Assembly: GCF_900199435.1 (NCBI RefSeq)
Contig: NZ_OAML01000003.1
Coordinates: 1,009,166 to 1,073,165 of the forward strand
Direction: 5' to 3'
Length of the DNA stretch: 64,000 bases
Source: Pygmaiobacter massiliensis
GTDB taxonomy: Bacteria; Bacillota; Clostridia; Oscillospirales; Ruminococcaceae
A program made the position numbers and the translations under genes. This document shows, one piece after another, positions 25,118 through 33,900 of the stretch; positions within the stretch are counted from its first letter, which is position 1; each line of letters opens with the position of its first letter. The notes beneath the pieces were generated by a model. It saw only the letters and a list, made by a program, of their open reading frames with translations, was not told the origin of the DNA and did not search any database.

Positions 25118-25220
25118 CGCAGTCTGGGCAAAATAAAAACAATGATGCTAAACATGGAGTATTGTTGCGAATTTTTTGCTCCAGAAAGTAAAAGTGCAAA
25201 TTGTTCAAAAAAAAGTCCAT

Positions 25221-25248
25221 TTGCTTAGTGTGAAAAACAGCGTATCAT
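25221..25248 (+). promoter_or_regulatory. Candidate promoter of galE
   Basis: TTGCTT (25221-25226), 16-bp spacer, TATCAT (25243-25248), about 60 bases before the start codon. Confidence 0.55.
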
Positions 25249-25310
25249 AGAAAAAGAAAAAGAGATTCTAATTGCTAGTTTACTTAGCTTTATTCAAGGA
25301 GGTTATTACC

Positions 25311-26327
25311 ATGGCAGTTCTTGTTTGTGGAGGCGCAGGGTATATTGGTTCCCATACCTGTATCGAACTTCTTGCAGCGGGATATGATATCATTGTTGCA
25401 GATAACTTTTTTAATTCCTGCCCGGAGGCAGTAGAACGTACCCGCGAGCTGGCGGGCAAAGATTTCCCGCTGGTCGAAATCGACCTTTGCGATGCGGAAA
25501 AAACAGATGCTCTTTTTGCAGCGCATCCAGAGATTGATTCGGTCATTCATTTTGCGGGTTACAAGGCAGTGGGCGAAAGCGTTGCAAAGCCGCTGGAGTA
25601 CTATGACAATAACCTTACCAGCACATTTGTACTGCTGAAAGCAATGCGTAAATATGGGGTGAAAAACTTCGTATTCTCGTCTTCGGCCACCGTTTACGGC
25701 GACCCGCATACAGTACCTATTACCGAAGATTTTCCGCTTTCGACCACCAACCCGTATGGTTCTACCAAGCTGATGATCGAAATGATTCTTAAAGATTTGT
25801 ATAAAGCACAGCCGGAGATGAACATTGCAATTTTACGGTACTTCAATCCTATCGGCGCACACAAAAGCGGCCGCATTGGCGAAGACCCAGCAGGCATTCC
25901 CAATAATCTGGTGCCGTACATTGCCCAGGTGGCAGTTGGCAAGCTGGAGCACGTCAACGTATTCGGCAATGACTACAATACGCCCGATGGAACCGGCGTG
26001 CGCGATTACATTCACGTGGTGGACCTTGCAGCTGGCCATGTAGCAGCCATTAAAAAGCTGGAGCAAAAGCCCGGCCTTGTAGTTGTTAACCTTGGCACCG
26101 GCAATGGATATTCGGTGCTGGATGTGATTAAAGCTTACGAAAAAGCCTGTGGCAAAACACTGCCGTATGTGGTTGGCCCGCGCCGCCCCGGCGATATTGC
26201 CGCTTGTTATGCAGACCCGAAAAAAGCCCGCGAAGAGCTTGGCTGGGAAGCAAAATACGGCATTGAAGAGATGTGTGCTGATTCCTGGAATTGGCAGAGC
26301 CACAACCCTAACGGCTATCGCGCTTAA
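25311..26327 (+). CDS. galE: UDP-glucose 4-epimerase GalE
   Basis: 338 residues, normal length. NAD-binding VLVCGGAGYIGSHTC at the start, FAGYKAVGESV, the catalytic SSSATVYG, NPYGSTKLMIE (YxxxK), and RYFNPIGAHKSGRIGEDP. The reaction interconverts UDP-glucose and UDP-galactose (or the N-acetyl forms; the family is mixed). ATG 25311 is used because AAGGAGG lies 9 bases before it. A terminator follows, so it is expressed separately from the nucleotidyltransferase and kinase genes, though the three enzymes fit one pathway. Confidence 0.93.
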   Translation: MAVLVCGGAGYIGSHTCIELLAAGYDIIVADNFFNSCPEAVERTRELAGKDFPLVEIDLCDAEKTDALFAAHPEIDSVIHFAGYKAVGESVAKPLEYYDNNLTSTFVLLKAMRKYGVKNFVFSSSATVYGDPHTVPITEDFPLSTTNPYGSTKLMIEMILKDLYKAQPEMNIAILRYFNPIGAHKSGRIGEDPAGIPNNLVPYIAQVAVGKLEHVNVFGNDYNTPDGTGVRDYIHVVDLAAGHVAAIKKLEQKPGLVVVNLGTGNGYSVLDVIKAYEKACGKTLPYVVGPRRPGDIAACYADPKKAREELGWEAKYGIEEMCADSWNWQSHNPNGYRA

Positions 26328-26363
26328 AAATCACAAGCCAAGTTTTTGGAAGAATACCGCAAT

Positions 26364-26400
26364 AAAAGCCGTCTTGCATTGTTGCAAGATGGCTTTTGTT
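26364..26400 (+). terminator. Terminator of galE
   Basis: AAAAGCCgTCTTGCA pairs with TGCAAGAtGGCTTTT, then GTTCCC. Its right arm overlaps the -35 element of the next promoter. Confidence 0.85.
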
Positions 26401-26410
26401 CCCTTATAAT
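26382..26410 (+). promoter_or_regulatory. Promoter of the nucleotidyltransferase-kinase operon
   Basis: TTGCAA (26382-26387), 17-bp spacer, TATAAT (26405-26410). The -35 lies inside the galE terminator stem. Confidence 0.65.
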
Positions 26411-26502
26411 AAGTAAGAACGCGCATATGTATAGTGATATATTGGCGCATACTAAAGTAGATCAAGATGCCGGCAAATATCGGCGTTTAGGAGGATATCG
26501 TT

Positions 26503-27426
26503 ATGCAAAAACCAGTATTGGCGGTTATGGCAGCAGGGATGGGTTCTCGCTACGGCGGGCTGAAACAAATCGACCCGGTCGGCCCTAGTGGAGAAGTTAT
26601 CATTGACTACTCTTTGTTTGACGCACGTCGTGCAGGGTTTGAAAAAGTCGTTTTTATCATCAAACACGAGATTGAGGACGATTTTAAAGCAGTAATTGGT
26701 GAGCGCATTTCGAAAGTGATGCAGGTGGAATATGCTTTTCAGCAGCTTGATATTCTACCCGAAGGTTACACTGTACCCGAAGGACGCGAAAAACCATGGG
26801 GAACTGCCCATGCAGTGCTGGCAGCGAAAAGCGTAATTGATGGCCCGTTTGCAGTAATTAACGCCGATGACTATTATGGCCCTGAGGCATTCCAGAAAAT
26901 TTACGATTATCTTGCTACGCACCAGGACGATGAAAAGTATGAATATGCCATGGTAGGCTACCACCTGCGCAACACGTTGACCGAGCATGGACATGTAGCT
27001 CGTGGTGTCTGCGAAGTAGGGGAGGACGGTTTCTTGCAGCGCGTGACCGAGCACGTGAAAATCGTTAAAGATGGCAACGATGCAAAGTTTACCGAAGATG
27101 AGGGGAAAACCTGGGAGTCGTTGCCCGGCGAAACGACTGTTTCGATGAACCTTTGGGGTTTTACACCGAGCTTTTTAAAAGAGACCGAAGCTCGTTTCAA
27201 CACATTCCTCGACCGTACCCTTACTGCAAACCCGATGAAAGGCGAATACTTTTTGCCGTCGGTCGTCAGTGCACTGATTGACGAGGACAAAGCCCGTGTA
27301 CAGGTGCTGACCAGCAAAGATAAATGGTACGGCGTAACCTATAAAGAAGATAAGCCTGTTGTGGTTGCCGCCCTGCGCAGCTTTATTGATGCAGGCGTTT
27401 ACCCGGAAAAATTGTGGGAGGAATAG
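26503..27426 (+). CDS. Sugar-1-phosphate nucleotidyltransferase
   Basis: 307 residues. Nucleotidyltransferase fold: VLAVMAAGMGSRYGGLKQI (nucleotide loop), GPSGEVIIDYSLFDA, KPWGTAHAVLAAK and INADDYYG (metal-binding Asp). It resembles the nucleotidyltransferases that occur beside NahK-like kinases in Clostridia and bifidobacteria rather than RfbA or GlmU, since there is no acetyltransferase domain. Probably converts a hexose- or hexosamine-1-phosphate to the UDP-sugar. GAGG site; the kinase follows with a 2-base gap. Confidence 0.82.
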   Translation: MQKPVLAVMAAGMGSRYGGLKQIDPVGPSGEVIIDYSLFDARRAGFEKVVFIIKHEIEDDFKAVIGERISKVMQVEYAFQQLDILPEGYTVPEGREKPWGTAHAVLAAKSVIDGPFAVINADDYYGPEAFQKIYDYLATHQDDEKYEYAMVGYHLRNTLTEHGHVARGVCEVGEDGFLQRVTEHVKIVKDGNDAKFTEDEGKTWESLPGETTVSMNLWGFTPSFLKETEARFNTFLDRTLTANPMKGEYFLPSVVSALIDEDKARVQVLTSKDKWYGVTYKEDKPVVVAALRSFIDAGVYPEKLWEE

Positions 27427-27428
27427 CC

Positions 27429-28538
27429 ATGCCCGAGACGATTAAACTGCAGGAAGCGCTTGCGGCCTATGATTTCGCAGGAGAAGTAATTTCCTGCGAG
27501 CGTTTTGGCGAGGGCCACATCAACGATACCTTTGCCGCAATCGTAAAACATCCGGACGGCAGCACCCAGCGCTGGATTGTGCAGCGCATTAATACCCATG
27601 TGTTTAAAAAGCCGCTTGAGGTTATGGAAAACATTATTGGTGTGACAGACTTTTTAGCGGAAAAAATTGACGCAGCAGGTGGCGATGCTGCCCGCGAAAC
27701 GCTTTACGTACTGCGCACCAAAGAGGGGAAACCCATTTTTGCAGATAGCGAAGGCGGCATTTGGCGTTGCTACCGCTTTATTGAAGGAACCATCTGCTTG
27801 CAGCAGGTAAAAGACCCTGCCGACTTTTACAATTCGGCACTGACCTTTGGTAACTTTCAGCGCCAACTCGAAGCCTACCCTGCGAAAACCTTGCACGAGA
27901 CGATTCCTGATTTCCATAACACTCCGGACCGTTATCAGAAGTTTGAAGCAGCGGTTGCCGAAGATAGTTGCAAGCGCGCTGCCAATGTGGCAGATGAAAT
28001 TGCCTTTGTAAGAGCACGCAAAGCGGATTGTGCCGTACTGAGCGACCTGCTTGCAGCAAACGAATTGCCGCTGCGCGTCACGCATAACGATACAAAGCTC
28101 AACAATATCCTCATTGACGCGGCCACCGGCAAAGGCCTCTGTGTAATTGACCTTGACACCGTAATGCCCGGCCTTGCTGCGCACGATTATGGCGATTCGA
28201 TTCGCTTTGGAGCGTCGACAGCAAAAGAGGACGAGACAGACCTTTCTAAGGTGCATTTTAGCCTGCCGCTTTTTGAAACGTATACCAAAGGCTACCTTGA
28301 AGCTGCGGGGGATGCGCTGACTGAAAAAGAAAAAGAAACACTGCGCTGGGGCGCTAAGTTGATGACGCTGGAATGCGGAATGCGCTTTTTAACCGATTAT
28401 CTGCAAGGGGATGTTTACTTTAAAACGACTCATCCCGAGCACAATCTTGAGCGCTGCCATACCCAGTTCCGCCTTGTGGAAGAGATGGAAGACCACTGGG
28501 ATGAAATGCAGCAGATTATTCGCAACTACAGCAAGTAA
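27429..28538 (+). CDS. NahK-like sugar kinase (aminoglycoside phosphotransferase fold)
   Basis: 369 residues. GEGHINDTFAA and RWIVQRINTHVFKKP form the ATP lobe, LRVTHNDTKLNNILID is the catalytic HxDxxxxN loop, and CVIDLDTVMPGLAAHDYGD is the metal-binding loop. The layout matches N-acetylhexosamine 1-kinase (NahK/LnpB) better than antibiotic kinases. Product would be a hexosamine- or hexose-1-phosphate for the enzyme encoded just upstream. ATG 27429 is read from GGGAGG at 27416-27421, inside the end of the previous gene. Substrate needs testing. Confidence 0.8.
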   Translation: MPETIKLQEALAAYDFAGEVISCERFGEGHINDTFAAIVKHPDGSTQRWIVQRINTHVFKKPLEVMENIIGVTDFLAEKIDAAGGDAARETLYVLRTKEGKPIFADSEGGIWRCYRFIEGTICLQQVKDPADFYNSALTFGNFQRQLEAYPAKTLHETIPDFHNTPDRYQKFEAAVAEDSCKRAANVADEIAFVRARKADCAVLSDLLAANELPLRVTHNDTKLNNILIDAATGKGLCVIDLDTVMPGLAAHDYGDSIRFGASTAKEDETDLSKVHFSLPLFETYTKGYLEAAGDALTEKEKETLRWGAKLMTLECGMRFLTDYLQGDVYFKTTHPEHNLERCHTQFRLVEEMEDHWDEMQQIIRNYSK

Positions 28539-28545
28539 AACAGCA

Positions 28546-28579
28546 AGATGCAACTCTTTGAGTTGCATCTTTTTCTTTT
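28546..28579 (+). terminator. Terminator of the nucleotidyltransferase-kinase operon
   Basis: GATGCAACTC-ttt-GAGTTGCATC (perfect 10-bp stem), followed by TTTTTCTTTT. Confidence 0.93.
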
Positions 28580-28898
28580 GCCGGGTAATGCTGGAAAGCG
28601 GCGGCGCCGGTATGTTATACTGAGAGCACTTCGTTTTTGCAATCTGATGTCAAAGCCAGCATCAACTATGGTGTACCAAAGCCAAACGGCCCTAACCGAT
28701 AAATATATAATAATGTAATATAAGATATGCCGGAAGGCAGTTGCTCGGCAGTTTACAAAGTGACAGGTGCAGAAAAATAAAAATGGCCCTGCAACGTAAA
28801 TGCCGCATTGGAAGGGCAAAGCCATGATTTAATGAAACATACGTGATTCATAGAAACGAGACGCAAAAATAATTTTGAAATAAGGATGGAAAAATAGG
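28580..28898. other. Gene-free stretch before the EamA gene
   Basis: After the terminator I see no gene. The segment has an AT-rich portion (28694-28730) and an imperfect hairpin at 28783-28825, where ATGGCCCT faces AGGGC and GCCAT. No riboswitch class was recognised. Confidence 0.5.
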
Positions 28899-29771
28899 AT
28901 GAGAGCAAGAGTAAAGATGCTTGCCGCGATGCTCATTTTTGGCAGTATTGGGCTATTTGTACGGCAAATCCCAATAGAGAGCAGCGTTATTGTCTTGTGG
29001 AGATCGGTCATTGGCAGCTTTTTTCTGGCGGCGGTATTATTGCTGCGTGGCCAAAAGCTGAATCTTCCTGCATTGCGCCGCCAGTTGCCTTTATTGCTTG
29101 TTTCAGGCGCGGTGATGGGAGCAAACTGGGTTTGCCTGTTTGAAGCCTACCGTTATACAACAGTTAGTGCTGCAACGCTTGCTTATTATTGTGCACCGGT
29201 TTTTGTTCTGTTGGCATCTCCCTTAGTGCTCAAAGAAAAGTTGACCTGGCCCCGCCTTGTGGGTATTACAGCTGCAATGGCGGGCATGGTGCTCGTAGGC
29301 GGCAGAGAATGGACAGGTGGTGCAAGCAGCATAAAAGGAATTCAGCTGGGCCTTGCAGCCGCAGCACTTTATGCAACACTCATGTTATTGGGCAAATTTG
29401 TGCGTGACCTTTCAGGGCTGGAAACGACACTGGTGCGCTTGGTGGGCGCGGCAGCAGTTATGGCAGGTTATCTTGCATTCAGCGGCATTCAGCCATCTCT
29501 TCCCCCCATGGGACTGCCTTTGGCTGCACTGATTTTGCTTGGTGTAGTACACACTGGGCTTGCGTGTTATCTGTTCTTTTCCGCTATCGAAGAGTTGCCG
29601 GCGCAAACCAGTGCACTGCTTAGCTATATTGACCCTGCTTCAGCGCTGGTGTTCTCGGCCTTGTTTTTAGGGGAAAGACTGCAGCTGCCACAGCTGTTGG
29701 GCGCGTTGCTTATTTTGGGTGGAGCTGCCTTTGGCGAAAGCTTTCACAGCAAAAGAAAGGAAACGGTATGA
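28899..29771 (+). CDS. EamA/DMT-family transporter
   Basis: 290 residues, ten membrane helices in two EamA repeats (residues ~5-135 and ~145-285). Typical motifs: SVIVLWRSVIGSFFL, YRYTTVSAATLAYYCAPVF near the end of repeat one, and ALLSYIDPASALVFSALFLGE at the end of repeat two. Probably exports or imports small metabolites such as amino acids; substrate unknown. Overlaps the YaiI-type gene by 4 bases (ATGA), so the two form an operon. Confidence 0.88.
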   Translation: MRARVKMLAAMLIFGSIGLFVRQIPIESSVIVLWRSVIGSFFLAAVLLLRGQKLNLPALRRQLPLLLVSGAVMGANWVCLFEAYRYTTVSAATLAYYCAPVFVLLASPLVLKEKLTWPRLVGITAAMAGMVLVGGREWTGGASSIKGIQLGLAAAALYATLMLLGKFVRDLSGLETTLVRLVGAAAVMAGYLAFSGIQPSLPPMGLPLAALILLGVVHTGLACYLFFSAIEELPAQTSALLSYIDPASALVFSALFLGERLQLPQLLGALLILGGAAFGESFHSKRKETV

Positions 29772-30217
29772 CTGTATTTATTGATGCCGATGCTTGCCCG
29801 GTGACGACCGAAGCCGTGCAAATTGCGCATGCGCAAAAGGTAAAAGTAGTGCTGCTATGCGACACCTCACATGAGATTACACGCCCGGGTGCAGAAACGG
29901 TAATCGTAAGCAAAGGAGCGGACAGTGTAGATTATGCACTGGTCAATCGCCTAGCGAGGGGCGATGTTGCCATAACGCAAGATTACGGCTTGGCCGCCAT
30001 GTGCCTTGCACGCGGGGCTCATGCGATGAATCAAAATGGTTTAGTGTATAACGAATTTAATATTGGGCTTTTGCTGGAGCAGCGCGCGGCGGCAGCAAAA
30101 CAGCGACGAGCAGGCAAGCACGGTAAAGGCCCGGCAAAACGAACAGCAGAACAGACAGAAGAATTTTGCAAAAACTTTCAAAAATTGCTTTTTGCATTGC
30201 AGTTAAATCTTAATTGA
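29768..30217 (+). CDS. YaiI/YqxD family protein (DUF188)
   Basis: 149 residues, full length. FIDADACPVTTEAVQIA at the start, VDYALVNRLARGDVAITQDYGLAAMCLARGAHAMNQNG in the middle, RAGKHGKGPAK at the end. The conserved acidic residues suggest a PIN-like or NYN-like nuclease fold, but no function is established. Translationally coupled to the EamA gene upstream by ATGA; GAAAGGAAA ribosome binding site. Confidence 0.88.
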   Translation: MTVFIDADACPVTTEAVQIAHAQKVKVVLLCDTSHEITRPGAETVIVSKGADSVDYALVNRLARGDVAITQDYGLAAMCLARGAHAMNQNGLVYNEFNIGLLLEQRAAAAKQRRAGKHGKGPAKRTAEQTEEFCKNFQKLLFALQLNLN

Positions 30218-30300
30218 ATAAAACAAAAAACTGCTAAAAATCTGCAAAGAAATCCCTTGAAATACGAAATTTTGTAGAGAATTAAGAGATGAAAAACCTC

Positions 30301-30340
30301 AAAAAACCAGCAGACTAATAAAAAAGTTTGCTGGTTTTTC
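30301..30340 (+). terminator. Terminator after the EamA-YaiI operon
   Basis: AAAAAACCAGCAgAC pairs with GTtTGCTGGTTTTT, followed by CTCTTTTTT. Confidence 0.88.
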
Positions 30341-30520
30341 TCTTTTTTCTCTCTATTCGAGCCTTACAAATAATTTACAGGAAAAATACGACAATGAAGA
30401 GAGTGTAGCACAAGTAACAAAAAGCGACATACAAGTAAAACTATTTTAGAGATTTGTGCAATTGTCTGTGAAAGAACTGTGTAAGAAACGTTACAATTGG
30501 TTACTTTGTGTGAAAAAGGG

Positions 30521-30548
30521 TTGAACTGGCTGTGCAAAATGCTATAAT
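30521..30548 (+). promoter_or_regulatory. Promoter of the repeat lipoprotein gene
   Basis: TTGAAC (30521-30526), 16-bp spacer, TATAAT (30543-30548), about 70 bases before the start codon. Confidence 0.7.
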
Positions 30549-30620
30549 AACAAGCGTTCCTTCTGGTTTGCCTTTGAGGCGGCTAGATAATAAAACAAAA
30601 ATTTTGGAGGTTCTTTTCTT

Positions 30621-30860
30621 ATGAAAAAGATCATTGCTATTGCTCTGGTGCTCGTTCTGGCACTGTCCCTCGTTGCTTGCGGCAAAAAAGAGGCTCCGGC
30701 TTCTTCTTCCGTAGCTGCTTCTTCCGCTGCTTCTTCTGAAGTTGCTTCTTCCGAGGCTGCTTCTTCCGAGGCTGCTTCCTCTGAGGCTGCTTCTTCTGAG
30801 GCTGCTTCCTCCGAGGCTGCTTCTTCCGAGGCTGCTGCTTCTTCTTCCAAAGCTGCTTAA
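30621..30860 (+). CDS. Small lipoprotein made of SSEAA repeats
   Basis: 79 residues. Lipobox SLVAC gives a predicted acylated Cys at residue 20. The mature part is KKEAPASSSV and then SSEVA plus six SSEAA units, encoded by an imperfect 15-base tandem repeat (about 30730-30835), ending ASSSKAA. The signal and linker look just like those of the substrate-binding lipoproteins in this window, but no domain follows. It has its own promoter, a strong GGAGG site and a strong terminator, so it looks expressed as an independent unit. Function unknown; perhaps a surface filler or a decayed binding protein. Confidence 0.75.
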   Translation: MKKIIAIALVLVLALSLVACGKKEAPASSSVAASSAASSEVASSEAASSEAASSEAASSEAASSEAASSEAAASSSKAA

Positions 30861-30882
30861 TTGTAAGCTTAAGAAAAGCAAT

Positions 30883-30914
30883 AAAAACCGGTATGCATTG
30901 CATACCGGTTTTTT
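30883..30914. terminator. Bidirectional terminator between convergent genes
   Basis: AACCGGTATGCA and TGCATACCGGTT are perfect arms with a one-base centre, flanked by A and T tracts. Confidence 0.93.
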
Positions 30915-30962
30915 GTTGTTTAAAATACAATTTGCATAGTGCGAATTTCGCTGCCTGGGGAT

Positions 30963-33900
30963 TTAATCAATGACAGTGGGCGTTCTGCCAATGCCTACCG
31001 CAGCGTTCGCAATCTTGCGCCAGGAAGCACAGCCGCAAATACCGTCTGCCGTCAGGCCGTTGTCGCGCTGGAAGGCTTTGAGTGCGGTAAGGGTGTTGTT
31101 GCCGAAAATGCCGTCCAGTGTCTTGGTGCTGTAGCCCAGGGCGTTTAAAGCGTCCTGCAAAATCAGCACGTAGGTGCTGCGGCTGCCATTGCGCACGGTC
31201 GGGTAGCCGGAAGTACCACCGCAGGCAGGTGTGCCATAACGCCGGTCAAAGTGTACCCAGGTTGGCGTCATCGAAAGCGGCTCAACGTAGCCCCATACGC
31301 CAAGGTCGTAGGCCACGTTCCAAATGCGGCGGCGCTGTGCGGCAGTCAGCGTTTGCCCAACATCAAAGGCAACGCCGGCATAGTGCTGGCTGGTTGTGCC
31401 ATGGCCACCCTCCCAAATGCGCTTGAAGGCATAGCCGACGGGAATCCCAGAGCCATAGGTTTCGCGGGTTTCGTTCCAGCTTTCCATTGCACGGGTTGTT
31501 GTCCATAGGGTATTGCTCTTGCTCGAGCCGCGGAACTCACGCACCAGAAGAGTGCGCCCGGTGGAATAAGGCATCGGGTCGGTGAGGTCGCGGTAGAAGA
31601 TGTAGAATTTATTTTCATACTGGTCGTAAACGAAAATTTTCAATTTAGATACCGCCCTTCCAGTGATTTGCAGATAGTAACCATAGATAACTTCCCAAGT
31701 GGCTTCATCGACCACGCCGGTCACCGGCAGCCCAAACGCTTGCTGAAAATCTATTACGACCTGTTCGGTTTGCGGGCCAAACCATCCATCCTCATCCAAA
31801 AAGTCGATTGCGCAATAACGCTCGGCAATGGATTCAATGTAATACTGCAGCTCAAGCACGGCCGGGCCGGCACTGCCGTACCCAAGCACGTAGCCGGGGT
31901 ATGAGCCCGCTGCAACGCTCAGCTCTCCGCCGGATGCGACGAGTAATTCTTTGTAAACTTGCACCATGGTATTCCAGGTTTCCGTGTCGACCTCTCCGGT
32001 AATGGGCAAAGCGAAAAGCTGCTGAAACGCCTTAACAGCCAATGTGGTATCCGGGCCGTAATAGCCGGAATTATCTGTTTCCGGGATGGAGTCGTAGTAG
32101 TCGTCGGCAAGGTCCAGCATCTGCTGTACAAAGCTTACCACATCTCCGCTCATGCCTTCTTTTAAGGTGTAAGAGGGGGTATCAGAGATGGTGTATGTCA
32201 CAATAGGCCCATCTATGGTGCGCAAACGAATGACAGAAATATAAATTGACTGCCAAGTTGCAGGGCCAACAATGCCATCCTGCGTGAGGTTTGCGAGCTT
32301 TTGGTAAGCAATAACGGCGTTTTGGGTTGCCACACCGAACACACCGTCATAAGCAATGCGCGGAATGGATGAATAGTAGGCAGAGAGTAAAAAGAGATAA
32401 AATTGCACCTCTTTCACCTTTTGACCGGTACTGCCAACAGTAAGCGGAGCACCGGGATAGACGCCCGGGGTTTCGTTCGGGTCAAGTACGCCGTTTACGA
32501 GATCGGCGTATACCTCATACAATTTATCCCAGGTTGCCTTGCCGATTACACCATCTGCAGCAAGCGAGAACCTATTCTGGAATTTGATGACCGCATTCGC
32601 AGTAGCAGAACCGTAGATGCCGTCCGGGCTAATGGCAGGGATATCCGGATACGAGCTGCTGAGTACGGTGAGGAAGAACTGTGCAAGCTGCACTTCGGTG
32701 CCGGTGCTGCCAACCCGCAGCGGGGTGCCGGGATATTGGCCGATCCAATCGGTGCCGGGGGGAGTGATATCACTTTCTGTACTCATGAATTCGTTGTACA
32801 GTGCTGCCCAGGTAACAGGGCCGACAACGCCGTCTTGCGTGGTGGGTACAGTGGCCTGGAATGCTTTTACCGCAGCGGTTGTAGCAGGGCCAAAAATGCC
32901 GTCAATGCTCACCGTAGGAATACTGCTGTTAAACTCCGATAGTACAGAAAGGTAAAATTGCACACGCTTGACGTTGGCACCGGTATCGCCCTGCTTAAGG
33001 GCTGTGCCCGGGTAAGTGCCGGTGGACGGAAGGCCTGTCGGCTTCTCGCCTTCGCTGGTTAGCTCTGCCAGCTTTTTGACTGCAACATAAATGTAGCTGA
33101 TTTTGTACCAGGTAGACTTGCCCACAACGCCGTCTTGCGTAAGTGAAAATTGCTTTTGAAAATTTTTCACGCTAGATTGGGTTGCGGAATCAAAAGTGCC
33201 GTTAACCTGCAAAGTACCCAGCGCAGGATAGTTTTTGCTGATACGGTTGAGCTGCCGCTGCATAATGCTTACATCTGTGCCAGTACTGCCCAGGCGCAGC
33301 GGGGTGCCGGGGTAACTGGAAGGAATCGCCTGAATGTTATTGGTGGTAATCAGCTCTATACTGTTGCCGTAATAATATTGCAAAATTTGCAGGGCGGTTT
33401 TACCCTGGTCTGCAAGAGTCTTGGTGCCCCACTGTTTCATGCCTGGGCAGTTAGGTACAATTTTGCCGTCGCAGTATTCGGCGTAAAAAGGCTCTACGGT
33501 GCCGGATTTGCGAATGTAAGTATTAAAGATGTCGTCGACCACTTTGCTGACAGAATCAAAAATATTGCGACCATAGACGAAATATTGATCATAGCTGGTG
33601 GAGTTGGTAATGGTGAAAGGATAGCCCTTGCTGGGATACCATTCAGTGAAAACGCGGTTTAGCGCAAGGCTGATTTGGGCATAGATGTTAGCCTTGAGGC
33701 TTTCCTCCGGCCAGGTGGGGTAGATTTCGCTGCTGGCAACGTTTTTGATATAGTCGCGGAACGATACGGTTACGTTTTGTGCGCTGCTGGTGGGTCGGCC
33801 AAGGTGTACGATTACATTGGTGGGAATGATGACTTCGCGCAGAACGAATTCGCTTGAGTCGCAAAAAACTTTCGGCTCGGGGCCGCTGCCGCCGTCGCCT

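Larger units (their letters stand above)
30218..30620. other. Gene-free stretch with terminator and promoter
   Basis: Contains a terminator at 30301-30340 and the promoter at 30521-30548. The intervening 180 bases hold no frame that I can support. Confidence 0.55.

Noticed and set aside
28783-28825. Riboswitch or small RNA before the EamA gene
   Set aside because: Only an imperfect stem is visible; no known riboswitch core was recognised.
30700-30850. CRISPR array
   Set aside because: The 15-base units are contiguous coding repeats without spacers.
30501-30930. Minus-strand frames rich in Ser/Arg or Glu/Ala opposite the repeat lipoprotein
   Set aside because: The 15-base repeat keeps every frame open; only the plus-strand frame has lipobox, promoter and ribosome binding site.
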